Below are positions 60,150 to 64,000 of a stretch of DNA of 64,000 bases, in pieces. How positions within the stretch are numbered: position 1 is the first letter of the stretch; each line of letters begins with the position of its first letter. The stretch covers positions 1,364,001 through 1,428,000 of the forward strand of contig OY969786.1 of assembly GCA_963703075.1 (NCBI GenBank), written 5' to 3'. The notes beneath the pieces were generated by a model. The model did no database searches. It was not told the origin of the DNA and saw only the letters and a program-made list of their open reading frames with translations. A program made the position numbers and the translations under genes. The stretch comes from Korobacter sp963703075 (GTDB lineage Bacteria; Acidobacteriota; Terriglobia; Terriglobales; Acidobacteriaceae).

Positions 60150-60700
60150 GTTGGACTGTTCTACCCCGCGGTCAGCCCGCATCACCCTCTGATCCCCAAT
60201 CGCCCTCCCTTGTCATCCCGAGGAGCGCAGCGACGTGGGGACCTGCTGTTCTGTCCCGCGGTCAGCCCACATCACTCCCCATTCCACCATCGCTTTCCCT
60301 TGTCATCCCGAGGAGCGCAGCGACGTGGGGACCTGCTGTTCTGCCCGCGGACAGCCCACATCACTCCCCCTTCCCGCATCGCTCTCCCTTGTGATCCCGA
60401 GGAGCGCAGCGACGTGGGGACCTGCTGTTCTGCTTGCGGCCGACCCACATCACTTCCTGTTCCCACATCGCTCACTCTTGTCATCCCGAGGAGCGCAGCG
60501 ACGTGGGGATCTGCCGTTCTTCCCCGCGGTCAGCCCCCATCACTTTCTGTTCCCCCATCGCTCTCCCTTGTCATCCCGAGAAGCGCAGCGACGTGGGGAT
60601 CTGCTGTTCTTGCCCGCGGTCAGCCCCCATCACTTTCTGTTCCCCATCGCTCTCCCTTGTCATCCCGAGGAGCGCAGCGACGTGGGGACCTGCTGTCTGC
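60150..60700 (+). repeat. tandem array: six copies of a ~90-bp REP-like unit
   Basis: The core TGTCATCCCGAGGAGCGCAG followed by CGACGTGGGGAYCTGCTGTTCT starts at 60211, 60301, 60390, 60479, 60569 and 60659, a period of 89-90 bases. Between cores lies a second conserved segment (CCCGCGGTCAGCCCACATCAC and then TTCCC...CATCGCTCTCCCT), so the whole ~90-bp unit is repeated. A partial unit precedes the first core at about 60153. The core can fold through ATCCC/GGGAT. The array fills nearly all the 611-base gap between the aminotransferase gene and the GIY-YIG gene and makes several artefactual reading frames. Confidence 0.92.
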
Positions 60701-60752
60701 GTTGTGATCTAGATCCTTTCCTCAATCCTTCTATCGCCTGACAATCAAGCAT

Positions 60753-61148
60753 ATGAAGGATCACACTTACTTCGTCTACATTCTCGCGAGCAAGAGCCGG
60801 GTGCTCTACACCGGCGTGACGAACTCCGTACAACGCCGCTCGCTGGAACACCGGGATTGTGAGAGCTTTGGTTTTACGCAGCGATATCGTGTCTTCCGTT
60901 TGGTGCACTTCGAGCGGTTCGGCTATGTTCTAAACGCGATTCGCCGCGAGAAACAGATCAAGAGCTGGAGCCGTGCGAAGAAGGTGGCTCTCATCGAGGA
61001 GACAAATCCCACATGGGAAGACCTCTCGCAGGTCTTCGGCTCCCCAGTTCAACTGCGACATTGCCCCGTAACGACCTTCGAAACACCCCTCTCACAGCAG
61101 ATTGCCGCGTCGGGCTTTGGCCCTCCTCGCAATGACAAGAAAGAGTAA
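60753..61148 (+). CDS. GIY-YIG nuclease-domain protein with repeat-derived C-terminus
   Basis: The first ~85 residues are a GIY-YIG domain of the UvrC-N/UPF0213 type: HTYFVYILASKSRVLYTGVT (V-Y-I and Y-T-G), the conserved Arg in QRRSLEH, and AIRREKQIKSWSRAKKVALI with the catalytic Glu region. Such small proteins cleave DNA or are of unknown role; they often lie next to intergenic repeats. The last ~20 residues (SQQIAASGFGPPRNDKKE) come from a dispersed intergenic repeat at 61092-61138. The usual protein would end near LSQVFGS, so this tail was probably acquired by repeat insertion. It follows the tandem array by ~50 bases. Confidence 0.87.
   Translation: MKDHTYFVYILASKSRVLYTGVTNSVQRRSLEHRDCESFGFTQRYRVFRLVHFERFGYVLNAIRREKQIKSWSRAKKVALIEETNPTWEDLSQVFGSPVQLRHCPVTTFETPLSQQIAASGFGPPRNDKKE
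61092..61138 (-). repeat. dispersed repeat (TTGTCATTGCGAGGAGGGCC type) overlapping the 3' end of the GIY-YIG gene
   Basis: On the minus strand it reads TTGTCATTGCGAGGAGGGCC, then AAAGCCCGACGCGGCAATCTGCTG. This is the style of the repeat that gives the artefactual peptide CHCEE. It is a different family from the array upstream. It encodes the last ~15 residues of the GIY-YIG protein on the plus strand. Confidence 0.75.
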
Positions 61149-61185
61149 GGTCCGGATCGACAAGCACGCTTGTAACCCGCACCGT

Positions 61186-61575
61186 CTACTTCCTGCTCTC
61201 CTTGCCCGGCACACTGCAGTTGCTGGTTACGTCCTGCACCTGCTGCAAATCGATGGTGTTGTACGTCGCGCCCGTGGTGCTTCCCGGGCCCGGCGGTGTC
61301 GTCGCTTGCACTGCCGGATCGCTCGTTCCCACCACACCCGTCACCCGCACCGTGTGCTCTTGCATGCGAGACAAGCCGGATGTGTCGCCCCCAATCACGC
61401 GAAACTGCTTCGGTCCCGGTCCCTCCGCGGTAATCACGTATTGACCTCTGTAGACTTTGGCAAGGCAGCCGACAACCGTCCGTACGCCTCCCTGGCCCTG
61501 TGGTTGAGCCCCCTGCGCCACCGCCATCGTCGATAGCAGCCCGCCGGCGACCAAATACAAAACAGCCTTCGTCAT
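61186..61575 (-). CDS. secreted DUF5818-like protein
   Basis: The 129-residue product has a signal peptide (KAVLYLVAGGLLSTMAVAQG) and one beta domain: VRTVVGCLAKVYRGQYVITA, then KQFRVIGGDTSGL, EHTVRVTGVVGTS and a final Cys in VTSNCSVPG. The same order (GCL near the start, a V-x-V-T-G strand, and a Cys near the end) is in the protein at 19614-20612, so the two are paralogues. No disordered tail is present here. Function is unknown; it is probably periplasmic. Confidence 0.78.
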   Translation of the reverse strand: MTKAVLYLVAGGLLSTMAVAQGAQPQGQGGVRTVVGCLAKVYRGQYVITAEGPGPKQFRVIGGDTSGLSRMQEHTVRVTGVVGTSDPAVQATTPPGPGSTTGATYNTIDLQQVQDVTSNCSVPGKESRK

Positions 61576-61818
61576 CGCATCCTCCTACTGCTGGATTAGA
61601 GTGAGAAGGCAGCCATTCCGCCCTTGGCCGATGGTGGCAAATAGGATGGGGTTTTAATCGGACGACAATCCGCGCCTTCGCTGGCACCCATGCGCAAAGT
61701 GGACGCCAGACCGCCAGCCAAGCCCCGAAAATCTTTGCGTCCCGCGAGACGAGAAAGTCCGTGCTCCTGCTGGATGGCGACATATAATGTCCGCCACTTC
61801 CGAACCGGAGGTCGCCTT

Positions 61819-62679
61819 ATGAGCAGCATCACTGCTTCCGAACTCAATACCAGCAACGCTGACCACGAACGCCGGCGCTTATCTCTACAGGCCTCGGTTC
61901 TCAATCCGCTTACCGATAGCTTTCTCCGGCGCGCCGGAGTTGCCGGCGGCATGCGCGTGCTTGAAGTCGGCTGCGGAATCGGCGAAGTTTCCCTCATCAC
62001 CGCGCGCCTAGTCGGACCGCATGGCCGGCTGCATTGCATCGATACCGACGCGCAGTCGCTGGAAATCGCCGAGCGCCGCGTTCGCTCCGCCGGCCACGAC
62101 CACGTCACTTTCGAACACACCGACTTCGACAGCCATACCCCGGTGCGCGCTTACGACGCCGTGATCGGCCGCCACATCCTCATCCACACCCCCAACGCCC
62201 TCGCCGTGCTCCGCCGCGCTGTCAGCATGATCCACGTCGGCGGCCTCATTGCGTTCCAGGAATACGACATGTCGTACGCCCCACGCACGATTCCGGAAAT
62301 GCCATTGATGATGTCGGTCCAGGATCTCATCGTGGATTTCTACCGCCGCGCCGTTCCAATGCCGAATGTCGGATCGCAACTCTTCTGGCTCATGCAGGAA
62401 GCGGGCTTGCCGTCTCCCGAGTGCCGCATGGAGTGCATCATGGATGGCGGCCCGCATAGCCCGGTTTACGAGTGGCTCACCGAGACGGTGCGCAGCCTGT
62501 TGCCGCAGATGGAAGCTCTCGGCATGACCCCGAGTTCGGTCGTCAGCGAAAGCCTGGCACAGCGCCTGCGCGAAGAAGCGTTGGAAAGACGTGGAGTGAC
62601 GATCATCGCTCCCATCATCGGCGCCTTCGCCCGCAAGGGCCTCGTCAAAGCCGACGAGAAACAAGCAATACGCGTCTAG
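61819..62679 (+). CDS. SAM-dependent methyltransferase
   Basis: The 286-residue class I methyltransferase has motif I VLEVGCGIGEVSL, an acidic residue after the second strand (LHCIDTDAQS) and motif post-I/II in AYDAVIGRHILIHTPNALAV. The C-terminal half has RTIPEMPLMMSVQDLIVDFY and a helical cap, as in ubiquinone/mycolic-type small-molecule methyltransferases. GGAGGT stands seven bases before the ATG at 61819, making this start secure although the frame is open to 61690. The substrate is unknown. Confidence 0.9.
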   Translation: MSSITASELNTSNADHERRRLSLQASVLNPLTDSFLRRAGVAGGMRVLEVGCGIGEVSLITARLVGPHGRLHCIDTDAQSLEIAERRVRSAGHDHVTFEHTDFDSHTPVRAYDAVIGRHILIHTPNALAVLRRAVSMIHVGGLIAFQEYDMSYAPRTIPEMPLMMSVQDLIVDFYRRAVPMPNVGSQLFWLMQEAGLPSPECRMECIMDGGPHSPVYEWLTETVRSLLPQMEALGMTPSSVVSESLAQRLREEALERRGVTIIAPIIGAFARKGLVKADEKQAIRV

Positions 62680-62689
62680 TGAGGGGACG

Positions 62690-64000
62690 CTACTCCTTGG
62701 CGGTCACCACCTGCGCCACCACGTCCTTCGCGTGCGCCAGTTCCGGTCGCGGCGTCTTCGCGTCTTTGCAGTTGTCTAGAAGCTGCTTGTAATAGGTAAT
62801 CGCCAAATCGCGCTGCTGCGCCAGTTCGGCCGAATGCGCGGCCCCGTACACCGCGTTGAAGCGGTTCGGGTCCGTCTTCAACGAAAGCTGATATTGCTGC
62901 AGCGCCTCCTGGGGACGATTCAACTCCAGCAGCATGTCGGCATACATCTCGCGCGCCGGCAATTCCACTTCGCCCTTGCCGACTTTGTCCTGCAGCTCAA
63001 TCACCGGCTTCAGCAAGCCGAACGCCGCATCGTTGTTCCCCTGTGCATAGGCCAGCCACGCCTTCGCCTCGTTGACGTCCGTATCCACCGGCGGGTGGGT
63101 GTCGTGCGGGTGAGCCTTCCGGTATTCATCGTCGGCTGCTTCCAGATCGTGCACCGCTTGCTTCGCCGCAGCAACATCCTTCAAATGCCCGGCTCCTTCC
63201 GCCCGCGCCCCAAACGTTATCTCACGAAAGCCTGGTCCTGCTCCCGCCGCAGGCTGCAAGGCCACCGCCGACTTCCAATCTCGCGTCTCCAGCGCCAGCA
63301 TGGCAGGGAAGTGCGCCTGCACATAAAAGTAATAATTTTCGCGGCCCCGTCCATAGCCCTCGTTCTTCATCGTGACCGCTTCTTCTTCCACAGCGCGGGC
63401 CTTGTCGTCCTGCCCCGTCTGCAGGTACGCATACATCAGGAAATCCATGGGGTGCAGTTCGTATTCCGTCCCGCTATTCGTTGTCTTTGAAACCTCGATC
63501 GCCGCCAGGTTGGAATGGATCGACTCCTGCCATAACCCGAGCCGGGCAAAAATGTGTGACGGCATATGCACCGCGTGCGGCGAGCCCGGGGCGATGTTGG
63601 CATAGTGCCGTGCTGCCGCCAGCCCTTCCTGCGCCATTTGTGGATTGTCGCAAGCATGAATGATGTAATGCGTCAGACCCGGATGGTCGGGATCTTTCGC
63701 CAGCAATCCGTTCAAGATCACTACCGCTTTCTTGTGATACGAAAGCGAGGTGTCGCTCGGAGGTTCGGCGGACAGCAGCGACAGCGCATAGAAAATCGCC
63801 GCCTCTTCGTCTTCCGGATAGGCATCGTGCAGCTTGCCCATCGCCAGGGAATAGGCCGTCGCCCGCTCTTCGCTGCTCTGGTCGCCCGGTTTGTAGTAGG
63901 CGGCGGCGGCTGCCACGAAGCCTTCTTCGCGCGCATTCTTTTCTTTCGCGGCCTGCGCCTTCTGCACCAGCTGCCAGCCCTCCGCCATCGCGTCTTTTTG
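62690..64000 (-). CDS. TPR-repeat protein, N-terminus cut by window edge
   Basis: The frame is open to the last base of the window; the visible part has 436 codons. It shows helical repeats of TPR type in blocks such as LAMGKLHDAYPEDEEAAIFY, GLLAKDPDHPGLTHYIIHA, EALQQYQLSLKTDPNRFNAV and SAELAQQRDLAITYYKQLLD. The short motif VHMPSHIFARLGLWQESI is typical of large acidobacterial TPR proteins of unknown function. The missing N-terminus would include a signal sequence if the family pattern holds. An ATG at 63988 is in frame but would truncate the repeat domain. Confidence 0.82.
   Translation of the reverse strand, partial: QKDAMAEGWQLVQKAQAAKEKNAREEGFVAAAAAYYKPGDQSSEERATAYSLAMGKLHDAYPEDEEAAIFYALSLLSAEPPSDTSLSYHKKAVVILNGLLAKDPDHPGLTHYIIHACDNPQMAQEGLAAARHYANIAPGSPHAVHMPSHIFARLGLWQESIHSNLAAIEVSKTTNSGTEYELHPMDFLMYAYLQTGQDDKARAVEEEAVTMKNEGYGRGRENYYFYVQAHFPAMLALETRDWKSAVALQPAAGAGPGFREITFGARAEGAGHLKDVAAAKQAVHDLEAADDEYRKAHPHDTHPPVDTDVNEAKAWLAYAQGNNDAAFGLLKPVIELQDKVGKGEVELPAREMYADMLLELNRPQEALQQYQLSLKTDPNRFNAVYGAAHSAELAQQRDLAITYYKQLLDNCKDAKTPRPELAHAKDVVAQVVTAKE

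Noticed and set aside
60150..60700. CRISPR array
   Set aside because: Regular period of 89-90 bases, but the segments between cores are themselves conserved rather than unique spacers, the core is a known dispersed repeat type, and no cas gene is near.
60235..60741. open frames with repeated 'CHPEERSDVG' peptides
   Set aside because: Translation of the tandem repeat array in three frames; a known artefact.

Overview
The window looks like chromosomal DNA of a GC-rich, free-living bacterium, most probably an Acidobacteriota member of the Terriglobia / 'Koribacter' type. This is an inference from gene content, not from a marker gene. The supporting genes are a very large carboxypeptidase-regulatory-like/TonB-dependent receptor, a Ser/Thr kinase fused to TPRs, a TPR-secretin, a sortilin-type Asp-box protein, coproheme decarboxylase (HemQ), DUF5818-like secreted proteins, and intergenic repeats of the kind often mistranslated as 'CHPEERSD', 'CHCEE' and 'NHEGHEG'. 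There is no phage, integrase, insertion sequence or CRISPR. The two ends cut through genes: a DUF255 thioredoxin protein at the left and a TPR protein at the right.

Layout. 0-7.3 kb: DUF255 protein, MFS exporter, tatA, a 1,051-residue Asp-box protein and an ArsR regulator. 7.3-11.8 kb: minus-strand set of SPOR protein, slipin, NfeD protease and TPR lipid/envelope-type protein. 11.9-21.1 kb: secreted S/T/P-rich protein, NDH-2, a lone receiver domain, nadE with a DsbA-like protein, an orphan TPR-secretin with a HAD phosphatase, a DUF5818-like protein and an LprI-like protein. 21.1-26.2 kb: a polyamine block comprising agmatine deiminase, N-carbamoylputrescine amidase, a deoxyhypusine-synthase-like enzyme, pyruvoyl arginine decarboxylase and a LysR regulator. 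26.2-33.6 kb: phosphoesterase, zinc alcohol dehydrogenase, TCA enzymes Icd and Mdh, an ICMT-like methyltransferase, endonuclease III and HemQ. 33.9-42 kb: membrane protein, D-aminoacylase-type amidohydrolase, NIPSNAP protein, a protein made of two copies of one domain, a MocR-type regulator and a TPR kinase. 42-50.7 kb: Ig-like/PF04185 phosphoesterase, M29 aminopeptidase, two small proteins, DedA, a PAS-GGDEF protein with a degenerate signature, tRNA-Gly(CCC) with tandem repeats behind it, two small unknowns and a frameshifted aromatic amino acid decarboxylase. 50.7-64 kb: DUF4118 membrane protein, phosphoesterase, SurA/PpiC-like chaperone, a CDF transporter with an extended tail, OsmC, the giant TonB receptor, an aminotransferase, a six-copy ~90-bp repeat array, a GIY-YIG nuclease, a second DUF5818-like protein, a methyltransferase and the partial TPR protein.

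How genes work together. The clearest pathway is arginine -> agmatine -> N-carbamoylputrescine -> putrescine, with the DHS-like enzyme as a candidate for the next, polyamine-extending step. Slipin and NfeD form the known membrane protease pair. Icd and Mdh are consecutive TCA enzymes.

The most interesting non-routine signals are: (1) the tandem repeat array next to a GIY-YIG nuclease whose own 3' end is made of another dispersed repeat; (2) the duplicated 5' end of the tRNA-Gly gene within ~80-bp tandem repeats; (3) the polyamine block with a DHS-like protein carrying Arg at the usual catalytic Lys; (4) a MocR protein with Arg in place of the PLP lysine; and (5) a single-base frameshift in an otherwise intact decarboxylase.
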